A stretch of DNA of 64,000 bases from Sphingomonas kyeonggiensis (GCF_014196745.1 NZ_JACIEH010000002.1:1240383-1304382), one strand, 5' to 3'. Shown: positions 34,606-44,332, counted from the first letter of the stretch. Translations and numbers: made by a program. The notes: generated from the letters alone by a model not told the origin.

Positions 34606-37317
34606 ATGGGTGGAGTAGCCGCGATAGACGAACTGATTCCGACCAAGGTCGCGCCGCCATTGTGGATGGGCGACCAGATCCGCCGCGATGCGCTGCTTGA
34701 CCGGCTCGACGGCGCGCTCGGGCGGCGGCTCACGCTCATCCATGCGCCGGCGGGTTATGGCAAGACCAGCCTGCTCGCCCAGTGGCGCCGCCGTTTCGAA
34801 GGTGGCGACCGGCTCGTCGCCTGGCTCACGCTCGAGCGCGACGATGCCGATGCCAAGCGCTTGGCGCAGTACATCAGCTATGCGATCAGCGGCGAAGGCG
34901 AGGAGGAAGGCGAGCCCGCTTCCTCCGGCATGCCCGCGCGTGCGGCGCTGTCGGCGATCATCAATCGGCTGGCCCGCGATCCGCGCCAGGCGGTGCTGAT
35001 CCTCGACGATCTCCACTGCGCGGAAAGTGTCGAAGTGCTCGATTTCCTCCAGTCGCTGATCCGGCTGGCGCCGCGCAACTGCCACTTCATCATCGCCTCG
35101 CGCGATTATCCTCGGCTCGGCCAGGCGATGCTCGCCGCCGAGGGGCAACTGCTCGAACTCTCCGCCGAGGACCTGAAATTCTCCAGCCCCGAGGCGGAGG
35201 AGATGCTCGCCCGCGCCGAGGGCATGCCGCTGGGCGACGACGATGTCCGCAGCCTGATCGAGCGCACCGAAGGCTGGCCGATCGCGCTCCAGCTCACCCT
35301 GTTCTCGCTCAAGCGCGGCATCGACCGGAGCAGCTTTGTTGGCGGGGCAGGGGGCTCCGGCTCGGAACTGGCCGGCTATCTCTCCGAACAGGTACTGATG
35401 TCGCTGCCCGAGGATGTGCAGGAAGTGGTGTTGCGCACGTCGCTGCTCGGCCAGGTGACCGGTGAGGCGCTCAACCTGATCTGCGATCGCCAGGATGGCG
35501 GGCTGCTGCTCGAGCGGCTGGAGCAGCAGGGCGTGCTGCTTTCCCCGCTGTCGCCAGCTCGCGATGCCTGGCGCTATCACCAGCTCTTCGCCGAATATCT
35601 CCGCCAGCGCCTCGCACGGCGCGACATCGGCCAATATCGCATGCTCCATCAGCGGCTGGCGCTGTGGTTCGATGCGCGCGGCGAGACCGCGGACGCGATC
35701 AGCCACGCGATCGAAGCGGAGGACAGCGCGCTGCTCGCCGGGGTGCTGGAGGATGCCGGCGGCTGGCGGCTGATCCCGCAGGGACAGCTCAACCTGGTCG
35801 AGCGCGGCCTTGCCCGGCTGAGTGCCGCCGAGATCGATGCCAGCCCGGCGCTGGTGCTGGCCAGGCTCTATCTCGACATGAAATGCGGCCGGATGGACGC
35901 GGCGCGCCTCGCCTATGATCGCCAGGTCGCGCGATCGGAGCAGGAGGACACTTCGCCCGATCTGTGGACCGAGATCCGCGTCGTCGGCGATATCCTGGCC
36001 GAATATGAGAACCAGCCGATGGTGCTGGAAGACCTGCTCGCCCGCGAGGCGCTGCTGCGCACTCTGCCGGCCGACGATCACCTGATCCTTGCCAATGTCA
36101 GCGAATCGCTGGCGTCCAAATATTATGAGGGCGGCTGGCTGGAGCGCGCGATGGAGCCGACGCTGGCGGCCCGCGCGCATTACCAGGCGATGGGCTCGCC
36201 CTATAGCGAGCTGTTCACCCGCTTCCACGAAGCGCGCATCCGCGAAGCGCAGGGGCGGCTGAAGGATGCGGTGACGGTGCTCGCGGTGGCGCGCGGCGAG
36301 ATCGAGGCGGATTTCGGCGCGCGCTCCGATCTCGCCGCCAATTGCGCCGCGTTCGAAGCGGAGCTGCTCTACGAGCAGGACCGCGCCGGCGAGGCCAATG
36401 CGCTGCTCGAATGGGCGCTGCCGCACATGGAGCAGTCGGACGGCTGGGTGGACGTCTATGCCGCCGCCTATTTCACTGCGGCGCACAGCGCGGCCGATGA
36501 GGGTTCGCTCGATGTCGCCCGTGCGCTGCTCGCCCGTGCTCGCGGCGTCGCCCAGCGCCGTCGCCTGCGCCAGTTGGAATTGCTCGCCGAGCTGTGCGAG
36601 CTCGAACTGCTACTGCGCGACCCGGCCTCGCTCGGCGAAGCCCGCGCCTTCGCCGCCACGATCGGCCTCGATGCCCAGGCCGATGCGATGGCCGAGGAAT
36701 CGCCGATCTATCGCCCGGTGGCCGTCGCCGCCGCGCTCTGCCGGGTCCGCCTCCAGCTGTTCGCCGGCGCCCACCACAGCGCGCTCGACGAGCTGGTCGT
36801 GATGGGCCGCTGGGCTCGCCAGCATGGTGCCGGCCGGCTGCTGATCGATCTCAACCTGCTCAAGGCCGAGGGCTATCGCGCCATCGGCGAAGCGGGGAAG
36901 GCGCAGGCCTGTTTCGACGAGGCCGTAGGCACCGCGATGTTCCAGGGCATCGTGCGCCCGTTCCTCAATGCGCGCGCCTTCGTCCAGCGGGCGCTGGAGG
37001 AAGCGCTCGCGGCCACGCCCGACCGGTTCCGCGCCCAGTTCCTCAAGACCCTGTCCAAGACGATGGGCAGCGCCCGCGCGCCCGCGCCGGCCCCCGACGC
37101 GCTCAACGATGCCGAAGCGGCGATCCTGCGCCATCTCAGCCAGGGCTACTCCAACAAGGAGATTGCCCGGCTGATCGGCATGTCGCCCGATACGGTGAAA
37201 TATCGGCTCAAGGCGGTGTTCCGGAAGATCGGGGTCAACAAGCGGCGTGATGCGGTTCGGGTGTCGCACGAGCGCGGGCTGATCGACGGGGGCGATGTGG
37301 GCTCGGGCGCGTTCTGA
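34606..37317 (+). CDS. MalT-like STAND ATPase, LuxR-family activator
   Basis: A 903-residue regulator. It has a P-loop (HAPAGYGKTS, about 47-56), Walker B (AVLILDDLH, about 128-136), a winged-helix/arm region ending near 340, a long helical TPR-like sensor region (about 340-820) and a C-terminal LuxR HTH (about 832-895: LNDAEAAILRHLSQGYSNKEIARLIGMS and VKYRLKAVFRKIGVNKR). MalT-type proteins oligomerise on ligand and ATP binding and recruit RNA polymerase to tandem sites. It is divergent from hyuA and upstream of the receptor gene, and both promoters have phased ACGGGTAA sites. The inducer is probably the substrate of HyuA or of the receptor. Confidence 0.92.
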   Translation: MGGVAAIDELIPTKVAPPLWMGDQIRRDALLDRLDGALGRRLTLIHAPAGYGKTSLLAQWRRRFEGGDRLVAWLTLERDDADAKRLAQYISYAISGEGEEEGEPASSGMPARAALSAIINRLARDPRQAVLILDDLHCAESVEVLDFLQSLIRLAPRNCHFIIASRDYPRLGQAMLAAEGQLLELSAEDLKFSSPEAEEMLARAEGMPLGDDDVRSLIERTEGWPIALQLTLFSLKRGIDRSSFVGGAGGSGSELAGYLSEQVLMSLPEDVQEVVLRTSLLGQVTGEALNLICDRQDGGLLLERLEQQGVLLSPLSPARDAWRYHQLFAEYLRQRLARRDIGQYRMLHQRLALWFDARGETADAISHAIEAEDSALLAGVLEDAGGWRLIPQGQLNLVERGLARLSAAEIDASPALVLARLYLDMKCGRMDAARLAYDRQVARSEQEDTSPDLWTEIRVVGDILAEYENQPMVLEDLLAREALLRTLPADDHLILANVSESLASKYYEGGWLERAMEPTLAARAHYQAMGSPYSELFTRFHEARIREAQGRLKDAVTVLAVARGEIEADFGARSDLAANCAAFEAELLYEQDRAGEANALLEWALPHMEQSDGWVDVYAAAYFTAAHSAADEGSLDVARALLARARGVAQRRRLRQLELLAELCELELLLRDPASLGEARAFAATIGLDAQADAMAEESPIYRPVAVAAALCRVRLQLFAGAHHSALDELVVMGRWARQHGAGRLLIDLNLLKAEGYRAIGEAGKAQACFDEAVGTAMFQGIVRPFLNARAFVQRALEEALAATPDRFRAQFLKTLSKTMGSARAPAPAPDALNDAEAAILRHLSQGYSNKEIARLIGMSPDTVKYRLKAVFRKIGVNKRRDAVRVSHERGLIDGGDVGSGAF

Positions 37318-37335
37318 TCGGGCCGTTCCTCCAGA

Positions 37336-37376
37336 CAGGGTAAAGCCTTACCCGTCTTGTGCCCGGAATTACCCTG
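37336..37376. promoter_or_regulatory. Phased TTACCC sites upstream of the TonB receptor
   Basis: TTACCCGT (37348-37355, exact complement of ACGGGTAA) and TTACCCTG (37369-37376) are exactly 21 bp apart; CAGGGTAA (37336-37343) forms an inverted pair with the first. They lie about 115-155 bp before the receptor start and in the same orientation to it as the sites at hyuA. Confidence 0.7.
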
Positions 37377-37492
37377 AAAACCGCGTGACGGTTTTGCGAC
37401 GCTGGCTGTTCAATGTCCCTGCAAACAAGCCGGCTGTCGTCACGGGAGGCGACATCCACGAGGCCGGCGCAAAGAGCAAAGGGTGGGCGGCC

Positions 37493-39595
37493 ATGACACA
37501 CGAACTTTCAGGGAAACTGGTAAAGCAGACGCGGCTCGCGCTGCTCTCGGCATGCGCGGTGATCGGCTGGTCCGGCGCGGCGATGGCGCAGGACAGCGAT
37601 GCGGCGCCGAAGGAAGACGAAACGATCGTCGTCACCGGCGAGCGCGCGCTTTCGGGCACCAAGACGGATACGCCGGTCACGGAGATCCCGCAGTCGGTGA
37701 GCGTCATCACTGCCGAGGAGTTCCACGATCGCGCGGCGGTCAATCTCCAGGACGTCATCCGCTACAGCGCGGGCGCCTCGAGCGAGCTGAACGGCGTCGA
37801 TACGCGCGGTGACTTCCTCGCGGTGCGCGGCACCGGCGCCGAGCAGTATCTCGACGGTCTCAACCGCATGCCTGGCTTTATCTATGGCGGCCGTCTCGAG
37901 ATCTTCACCGTCGAGCGCGCCGAGCTGCTGCGCGGCCCGTCCTCGACGCTGTACGGCGGCGGCGGCGCCGGCGGCATCCTCAATTCGATCAGCAAACGCC
38001 CGCGCAAAAGCTTCGGCGGCGAAGTCGGCGTCACCTACGGCACCGACGACTACAAGCAGTTCCAGCTCGATGTGACCGGCCCGATCGTCGACGGCGTCTC
38101 GGCGCGCCTCGTCGGCCTCGTCCGCGATGCGGACCTGCAGCAGAAGGGCCAGAAGAACGATCGCATCGTGGTGATGCCGGCAGTCACGCTCAAGCCGGGC
38201 CCGGACACCGAAGTCACCTTCATCGGCCTGTACCAGCGCGACCATCTCGGCAGCCAGACCTATCTGCCGACCAGCAAGACGGTCGACGGCAGCGGCGCGA
38301 CCAAGATCTCGGACGATTTCTACCTGGGCGAGCCGGGCTTCAACCACACGCTGGCCAGCCATTATGCGCTTTCGCTGCTGGTGACGCATCGCTTCGGCGA
38401 CAACCTGACCTTCAGCAGCCGCAACCGCGCGTTCGAGCAGGATACCGACTATCAGGAGGTGTTCGGCTATACCGGCTTCGGCGGCGCCTATGCCGATGCC
38501 GGCCGCACCATCGCCAACCGCGCCTGGTATCTGAACCGCGCCAAGTACACCGGGCTCAACAGCGACAACAACCTGGTGCTGAGCTTCGCCACCGGGCCGC
38601 TGGAGCATCAGATCCTGGCGGGCTTCGACTATACCGAGTTCCGCGAGGACAAGCAGGAAGGCTTCGGTCAGGCGCCGGGGCTCAACCTCTACAATCCGGT
38701 GTACGGGGTGCCGTTCGCGTACGGCGTGGGCTGGACGACCGACACCAAGAACTCGCAGACCGGCTTCTATGTCCAGGACCAGATTCGTGCCTGGGATCGC
38801 GTCTCGCTGGTGTTCGGCGCGCGGCACGACAATGTGAAGTCGAACGTCAACGGCACTGAGCTGGCGGCCAACAAGGCCTGGACCTTCCGCGCCGGCATCA
38901 TCGCCGACGTCGTGAAGGGCGTGTCGCCCTATTTCAACTATTCGGAATCGTTCCTGCCGGTGTTCGGCTCGAACTTCTTCGGCGTCGCCTATGTGCCGCG
39001 CACCGGCCGGCAGTACGAGGCGGGCATCAAGTTCCAGCCCTCGAAGCGCATGCTGTTCACGATCGCGGCCTATGACATCAAGGAACAGAATGTCCTGATC
39101 GCCGATCCGAACGAGCTGCAGAACTTCATCCAGGGCGGCTCCACCGGCTCGCGCGGGATCGAGGCGGAAGCCAATGTGAAGCTGCCCGGCGACTTGGACC
39201 TGACCGCGGCGTACAGCTACACGCGCGCGCAATATCTCAAGGTTGATGGCCGCCAGCGCGGCGACCGGCGTGAGAACCTGCCCGAGCACCAGGCCTCGGT
39301 CTGGGCCTCGAAGCGGTTCGACCTGGGCGGCGAGCTCGGCCTCAAGCTCGGCGCGGGCGTGCGCTACCAGAGCGACAAGGTCAGCTTCGACCAGCTCTAC
39401 CGCATCGCGCCGGTCACCTTGGCCGATGCGATGGCTGAGCTGAGCTACGGCAAATGGTCGCTGTCGGTGAACGGCGCGAACATCTTCAACGAGCGCGTCT
39501 ACACCAATTGCACCTACAGCGCCGCGGTGGCCGAGGGCTATTGCTATCTCGGCAAGGATCGCACCGTGCTCGCCACGCTGCGCCGCCGCTTCTAA
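37493..39595 (+). CDS. TonB-dependent siderophore-type receptor
   Basis: Predicted 700-residue outer-membrane receptor. A signal peptide ends AMAQ (about residue 33), the TonB-box region is ETIVVTGERAL, the plug carries IPQSVSVITAEEF and RGPSSTLYGGGGAGGILN, and the barrel ends with Phe (LRRRF). The plug pattern is that of ferric-siderophore receptors, although family members also take other compounds. The ATG at 37493 is used, since the 66 residues of the longer frame carry no signal peptide. It has no STN domain. Matching promoter sites link it to the MalT-like regulator and hence to the HyuA unit, which may argue for a non-iron cyclic compound as cargo. Confidence 0.9.
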   Translation: MTHELSGKLVKQTRLALLSACAVIGWSGAAMAQDSDAAPKEDETIVVTGERALSGTKTDTPVTEIPQSVSVITAEEFHDRAAVNLQDVIRYSAGASSELNGVDTRGDFLAVRGTGAEQYLDGLNRMPGFIYGGRLEIFTVERAELLRGPSSTLYGGGGAGGILNSISKRPRKSFGGEVGVTYGTDDYKQFQLDVTGPIVDGVSARLVGLVRDADLQQKGQKNDRIVVMPAVTLKPGPDTEVTFIGLYQRDHLGSQTYLPTSKTVDGSGATKISDDFYLGEPGFNHTLASHYALSLLVTHRFGDNLTFSSRNRAFEQDTDYQEVFGYTGFGGAYADAGRTIANRAWYLNRAKYTGLNSDNNLVLSFATGPLEHQILAGFDYTEFREDKQEGFGQAPGLNLYNPVYGVPFAYGVGWTTDTKNSQTGFYVQDQIRAWDRVSLVFGARHDNVKSNVNGTELAANKAWTFRAGIIADVVKGVSPYFNYSESFLPVFGSNFFGVAYVPRTGRQYEAGIKFQPSKRMLFTIAAYDIKEQNVLIADPNELQNFIQGGSTGSRGIEAEANVKLPGDLDLTAAYSYTRAQYLKVDGRQRGDRRENLPEHQASVWASKRFDLGGELGLKLGAGVRYQSDKVSFDQLYRIAPVTLADAMAELSYGKWSLSVNGANIFNERVYTNCTYSAAVAEGYCYLGKDRTVLATLRRRF

Positions 39596-39606
39596 CCTTG
39601 CCTCAT

Positions 39607-39645
39607 GGGGCCGGAAGGGAAGACCCTCCGGCCCCCTTATTGTTC
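39607..39645 (+). terminator. Terminator-like hairpin after the TonB receptor gene
   Basis: GGGGCCGG-A-AGGG pairs with CCCT-CCGGCCCC around AAGA (39607-39635), followed by CCTTATTGTT. It separates the receptor from the amidohydrolase gene and may reduce read-through. Confidence 0.7.
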
Positions 39646-39669
39646 AAGCTTGCACAGGAATTGCCCCTC

Positions 39670-41412
39670 ATGGCCCCTCGGTTCGCTCGTCATTCCCTGT
39701 TCCTCCGCTCCGCGACCGCCGGGTTGCTCCTTGCCGCCACTGCCAACAGCGCGCCGGCGCTGCCGGCACCCGAGGCGGCGGACCTGATCCTCACCAATGG
39801 CCGGGTCTATACGGTGGAGGAGGGCAAGCCCTGGGCGCAGGCCGTGGCGATCAAGGATGGCCGCATCCTCGCCGTCGGCAGCGTCGCCGAGATCGCGAAG
39901 CGCAAGGGCGCGAAGACCCAGGTCGTCGATCTCCACGGCCGCTTCCTGATGCCCGCCTTTGGCGATGCGCATGCCCACCCGATCTTCGGCGGGATGAGCC
40001 ATGCCCGCTGCTCGCTCCACGCCGGCAAGACGCTCGACGATTATCGCTGGATCATCGCCGAGTGCGTGAAGAAGAACTCGGGCACCGGCACGATCTTCGG
40101 CTCGGGCTTCAACCAGACCCTGTTCCCGCCCAACGGCATCCCCAACAAGCAGCTGCTCGACGAGATCTCGAAGGATCGCCCGCTGATCTTCGAGTCCGAC
40201 GGGCACACGCTCTGGGTCAACTCCAAGGCGCTGGAGCTGGCCGGCATCACCAAGGATACGCCCGACCCCAAGAACGGGACGATCGACCGCGATCCGAAGA
40301 CCGGCGAGCCGGTTGGCGGGCTCGAGGAATCGGCGATGGCGCTGGTCGACAAGCTCGTGCCCGCACCCACCGACGCAGATCTGCAGGGCGCAATCCGCTA
40401 CACGGTCAGGTTCTTCAACTCGATGGGCATCACTTCGTGGCACGATGCCGCGGTCGAGTGGGACAAGGGCGGCACCAGCCGTGCGATCGACGCGTACGAG
40501 GCCGTGAAGGCCCGTGGCGAGCTCACCATGCACACCGCGATGGACCTGCGCTGGAACAATGAGCGCGGCATCGAGCAGATGGGCGACATCCTCAAGCTCT
40601 CCGCCCGCGCGAAGCAGATCGGGCTCGCCGCCAACGGCGTGAAGTTCTTCATCGACGGCGTGATCCCGCAGCGCACCGCCGCGATGCTCAAGCCCTATGA
40701 GGGCACCAGCGAGAGGGGCGCCCCCCAGATTGGCCTCGACACCCTGTCCGAAGCCGTGGCGGCGCTCGATGCCAGGGGCATGCAGTCGCATTTCCACACG
40801 ATCGGCGACGCTGCCGTGCGCGAGGCGCTGGACGCCGTCGAGCGCACCCGCGGCAAGGACGGCATGACCGATACTCGCCCGATGATGTCGCACATGAACG
40901 TCATCGATCCGGCCGACCAGCCGCGCTTCGGCAAGCTCAACGTCACGGCAGTGTTCCAGCCGCTCTGGGCCTGCAACGAAGCCTATATGGACCTCACCAA
41001 GGAGCAGATCGGCCCGCTCCGCTCGACCTATATCTATCCGGCGGGGAGCGTGCTGCGCGCCGGCGGTCGGCTGGCCTATGGCGCCGACTGGTCGGTCGCC
41101 TCCGCCAACCCGTTCGAGGGGATCGAAGTCGCGCTCACCCGCGTTGGGCCCGAAGGCGACAGGCTGCCGCTTGAGCCAAACGAGGCCGTCACGCTCGCCC
41201 AGGCACTCAAGGCCTATACGCTCAACGTGGCCTATGTGAACCACCTCGAGAAGGAGACTGGCTCCATCCTGCCGGGCAAGAGTGCTGACCTGATCGTGCT
41301 CGATCAGGACCTGTTCAAAGTGCCCGCCAGGCGCATCCACGCAACCCGGGTGGTGCTGACCATGTTCCGGGGGCGGACAGTCCATGGCAGCCTTGACGGG
41401 CTAGGGCGCTAG
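39670..41412 (+). CDS. Exported amidohydrolase (YtcJ-like)
   Basis: A 580-residue metal-dependent amidohydrolase. The signal-like N-terminus (residues 1-34) is followed by ADLILTNGRVYTVEEGKPWA and the metal site DAHAHP (HxH). Further motifs are FESDGHTLWVNSKALE, HFHTIGDAAVREALDA, YGADWSVASANPFEG and the closing GKSADLIVLDQD of the composite beta-sandwich. YtcJ/DUF3100-like members hydrolyse amides or formamides. AGGAA sits 10 bp before the ATG. It follows the receptor gene, so it may act in the periplasm on the imported compound; substrate unknown. Confidence 0.9.
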   Translation: MAPRFARHSLFLRSATAGLLLAATANSAPALPAPEAADLILTNGRVYTVEEGKPWAQAVAIKDGRILAVGSVAEIAKRKGAKTQVVDLHGRFLMPAFGDAHAHPIFGGMSHARCSLHAGKTLDDYRWIIAECVKKNSGTGTIFGSGFNQTLFPPNGIPNKQLLDEISKDRPLIFESDGHTLWVNSKALELAGITKDTPDPKNGTIDRDPKTGEPVGGLEESAMALVDKLVPAPTDADLQGAIRYTVRFFNSMGITSWHDAAVEWDKGGTSRAIDAYEAVKARGELTMHTAMDLRWNNERGIEQMGDILKLSARAKQIGLAANGVKFFIDGVIPQRTAAMLKPYEGTSERGAPQIGLDTLSEAVAALDARGMQSHFHTIGDAAVREALDAVERTRGKDGMTDTRPMMSHMNVIDPADQPRFGKLNVTAVFQPLWACNEAYMDLTKEQIGPLRSTYIYPAGSVLRAGGRLAYGADWSVASANPFEGIEVALTRVGPEGDRLPLEPNEAVTLAQALKAYTLNVAYVNHLEKETGSILPGKSADLIVLDQDLFKVPARRIHATRVVLTMFRGRTVHGSLDGLGR

Positions 41413-41426
41413 GATCTGGTGCGACG

Positions 41427-42017
41427 ATGAGCCGTTTTGCGCCGCGCCGTAGCGGAGACGTCGCGAGGATGGTGCGGCAAGAAGTGCTGGGCCTCGTTAC
41501 GACGCATGACTGCGGAGGCTTCATCTCGACCCCTTTGCCGCTGTTCGCGGAGCTGGACGAAGCGGGGGAGGTTCGCATGCTGGTCGGGCATTTCGCAAAG
41601 GCCAATCCGCATGTTGCACGCGTGGTTACGACGCCGCGCGCCCATGTCAGCTTCTTCGGCCCGCATGCCTATATCTCGCCTTCGATGGTTTCGAAGACTG
41701 ATTGGGGACCGACTTGGAACTATCGCCTGGCGCAGTTCGAAGTCGATATCATGTTGGAGCCTGGCAACGAGGATCGTGTGATCCGCACGCTTGCCACCCT
41801 ATTGGAGGGAACCGAAGAGGGAGGATGGACGGTCGAACGGATGGGCCCGCGTTATGCAGACCTCGTCGCACACGTCGTTGCCTTCCGGGCCAAGGTGGTG
41901 CGATCGAGCGCGCGCTTCAAGCTCGGACAGGATGAGAGCATGACATCCTTCCAAGAGGTCCTTGCCGCACTTGGAGATACGCCTCTTTCGAGGGCGATGC
42001 GCGAACAGCGTGATTGA
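41427..42017 (+). CDS. PaiB-like FMN-binding protein
   Basis: A 196-residue protein of the PaiB/FMN-binding split-barrel family. Typical PaiB stretches are VGHFAKANPH, FFGPHAYISPS, GPTWNYRLAQFEVDI and FKLGQDES. Some relatives are transcription regulators of sporulation or protease genes; others are likely haem- or flavin-binding proteins. It follows the amidohydrolase by 14 bp and could be co-transcribed. Confidence 0.88.
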   Translation: MSRFAPRRSGDVARMVRQEVLGLVTTHDCGGFISTPLPLFAELDEAGEVRMLVGHFAKANPHVARVVTTPRAHVSFFGPHAYISPSMVSKTDWGPTWNYRLAQFEVDIMLEPGNEDRVIRTLATLLEGTEEGGWTVERMGPRYADLVAHVVAFRAKVVRSSARFKLGQDESMTSFQEVLAALGDTPLSRAMREQRD

Positions 42018-42167
42018 CGACGAGGTTAATGCAATGTCGGCGCTCGCCTATAGAGGAAATCAGCAGGGCTCAGACAGTGAAGATCTCGATGGAAGCTGAA
42101 ACCAGAAGTCACGCCTCGGCGGTGCCTGGCGGGCGTTCTCGGGCAGCCCTGATCATCGGAGTGGAAG

Positions 42168-42575
42168 ATGAAGGCATCGTTTTCCTATCAAGCGCTGCTC
42201 CTGGTGCTGATGTCGACAGCCGTGCATGTCGACGTTTCGTCGGCAAAGTCTGGTAACAATGGCGATCCGCGCACCTGGAGTGTCAGCGGTGCTGAACTGA
42301 TCGAAGCGCTCGAAGGAAAGTCCGATACGGGCGAATTGGGAGGCGAGGCGGATCGCATCAAATTGGCCATCAAGGCGAGCGCCTATATAGCCGGAGTGGC
42401 GGATGCTACCAGCGCGACGGCCTGGTGCGGAGCGGGATCGATCCTTCCCCATGAACTCGCCGATCGGGTCTACACCTATCTTCGCAGTGCCCCGCCAGAG
42501 CTGCTCAAGGGGAGAGCATCGACCTTAGTGATCAAGGGGCTCGCCAAAAGCTTCCCTTGTGCTGGTCAGAGATGA
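42168..42575 (+). CDS. Rap1a/Tai-family protein, exported
   Basis: A 135-residue protein with a signal peptide (about 1-26, ending VSSA). The mature part matches the Rap1a/Tai immunity fold: SGAELIEALEG, AYIAGVADATSATAWC, LPHELADRVYTYLRSAPPELLKGRAS and a C-terminal FPC; the two Cys could form the family disulfide. Known members neutralise peptidoglycan-amidase toxins of type VI secretion in the periplasm. No effector gene is next to it, so it is an orphan immunity gene or has another role. GGAGTGGAAG precedes the ATG. Confidence 0.8.
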   Translation: MKASFSYQALLLVLMSTAVHVDVSSAKSGNNGDPRTWSVSGAELIEALEGKSDTGELGGEADRIKLAIKASAYIAGVADATSATAWCGAGSILPHELADRVYTYLRSAPPELLKGRASTLVIKGLAKSFPCAGQR

Positions 42576-43270
42576 GCGTTTTCGAGCCGACTAGGAGAAA
42601 AGCTGTGGTGCGTTCGACTGATGATATCGTGCCGCTGGGATAACAAGACGTGGGAATTGGCTTTCGGGGCACGCGTCGAGTGATTCATATTCCGAGCCCT
42701 TCCGGTCGTCCTCGACGGCAATATCCAACGGTGCCGCGCCCGTCTTCGGGACCACGGACGCTTGAGGCTGCAGGAGTCGAGCATGTGACGCGGTTCGACG
42801 GAGTCTGGAGTCGGTGCGGCGGTATTGCCTTTGCCTAGCGCACGAGTACAATCGAGCCATTCTGATCGCGGTGACCTGCGGGACATGCGCGAGCGCCTCA
42901 CAGCCGATGCGCGCGAACGGCAGGCCGTACCAGTGGCCGGTATTATACCGCTGCTCCCGCCCGCCCACCCAACCAAGGGATAGCCTAACATCGACAGGTC
43001 GGGCGCGAGCGGAAGCGCAGCGAACAGCCCCCGTCCAGATCGGCGTAAGCCGTCAGTGCGACGACGGCGAGCGGTAGGCTTTAGTGCGCGGTAGGCACTC
43101 GGGGCACTCCGGTGACGATGCCAGGCATGGTATCCTTTGAGATTCTGTTTGCGTACATCAGGTCGCCACTTGTGCAGGACTCAAGTGATTGCAGCAATCG
43201 ATGCTGCTGTCGGGTGACCTCACATTTGGACACCTCGAAAAGACCAGTGGTGCTTGATGGGGCGAGTAAT
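42576..43270. other. Intergenic region, about 695 bp, no supported gene
   Basis: Short frames on both strands carry no recognisable protein, and no good ribosome site was found. Composition is less biased than in the flanking genes. It may be a decayed gene. It ends at the 3' end of the LysR gene. Confidence 0.5.
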
Positions 43271-44254
43271 TCATTGAAGTGCGCCGGGATATTGCTGGCG
43301 CCTCTCCCGGATCTGGTCGACGAACCAAGCGAGCATGGGGTCTCGACGATGTCTTGGCCATTGCGCCACAATCTGGTTCGGACGTCTGGCAAAGGGCGCC
43401 GTGACAACCTTCAGAGGCATCATCGATGCATAATGTTGGAACAGCCACATGCTGCCGGTCGCCACCAGATCGCTGCCTATTATGATAGCGGGCAGTGTCG
43501 CCTGCGAACTCGCGCGGATGCAGATATGGCGGGCACGCAGCATTTCGGCGCCAGCTGCGTCAAGCGGGAAGCTTTCCGTCAGCTCGCCGCGTGCGACGAT
43601 GTGCCGCGCGGCACGATACTGCGCTTCGGTCAGGTCATCGCAATCCTGGAGCATTGGATGCTTGGCCCAGATCATGCACGAGGCCTGGTCGTTCAGGATC
43701 GGCAATGACTCAAGGCGCTCGAGAGTTCGTTCGCCGGGGAGCAACAGCAAATCGGCCCCGTCATCCAGTGCGCGCTCAGGTCGCGCAACATCGAGCGGAC
43801 AAATGCTGATGTTCAAACCGGGGGCAGCTGTGGAAAGATTGCCAAGGACGGGCCCGAGCAGCATCTGCTCTACTGCCTCGGATGCGGCAACAGTGAGGGT
43901 GCCGCTGGAAGTCATTGGATCGAAGGCAAGCGAGAAGTTGAGGGCGCCGTCCACCTCACGCATCACGCGCTGCACTTCGGGGCGCAACGCCAGGCCAAGG
44001 GGCGTGAGTTGCTGCTCTCCGCCCACATGAATGACCAGATCATCACCGAAATGCTCTCGAAGGCGGCGCAGTGCGTGGCTCATTGCCGACTGGCTTAGTC
44101 GCACTTCCCGACCCGCTTCGGTCAAGTTCCGCGCGCGCAGGATCGCATCCAGAGGGTAGAGCAGGTTCAAATTGAGTTTGCGTAGAGGCGCAGCGCTGGG
44201 GAAGGGAGCCGTACCGGGTTTTACTTCAGATTGCTTGGCGTCCATTCCGTGCAT
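43271..44254 (-). CDS. LysR-family regulator
   Basis: Predicted 327 residues. HTH: LNLNLLYPLDAILRARNLTEAGREVRLSQSAMSHALRRLREHFGDDLVIHVG, the NodD-like subgroup pattern. The substrate-binding domain (about 100-310) has LTPLGLALRPEVQRVMRE, then TVAASEAVEQMLLGP. Several Met codons lie close together (44293, 44254, 44245); 44254 is used because GGGG lies just upstream. It follows DUF2891 on the same strand. The target genes are not clear. Confidence 0.88.
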   Translation of the reverse strand: MHGMDAKQSEVKPGTAPFPSAAPLRKLNLNLLYPLDAILRARNLTEAGREVRLSQSAMSHALRRLREHFGDDLVIHVGGEQQLTPLGLALRPEVQRVMREVDGALNFSLAFDPMTSSGTLTVAASEAVEQMLLGPVLGNLSTAAPGLNISICPLDVARPERALDDGADLLLLPGERTLERLESLPILNDQASCMIWAKHPMLQDCDDLTEAQYRAARHIVARGELTESFPLDAAGAEMLRARHICIRASSQATLPAIIIGSDLVATGSMWLFQHYASMMPLKVVTAPFARRPNQIVAQWPRHRRDPMLAWFVDQIRERRQQYPGALQ

Positions 44255-44332
44255 ACCCCTGATAAACCTACCAGCTCTGCTACCTCTCGACAATCTTCCA
44301 GATACAGAACTTTGCCCGCGGCTGACGCCCGC

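Noticed and set aside
37295..37492. Longer N-terminus of the TonB receptor at 37493
   Set aside because: The added 66 residues hold no signal peptide and would cover the regulator sites; the ATG at 37493 gives a normal signal peptide.
1..42575. RHS toxin (1-7695) and Rap1a-like protein (42168-42575) as toxin-immunity pair
   Set aside because: They are 34 kb apart, on different strands and of different known specificities; RHS immunity genes normally follow the toxin directly.
42566..43407. Overlapping frames on both strands between Rap1a and LysR genes
   Set aside because: Translations are Arg/Ser-rich without motifs, and their starts lack ribosome sites. A decayed gene is possible but nothing identifies it.
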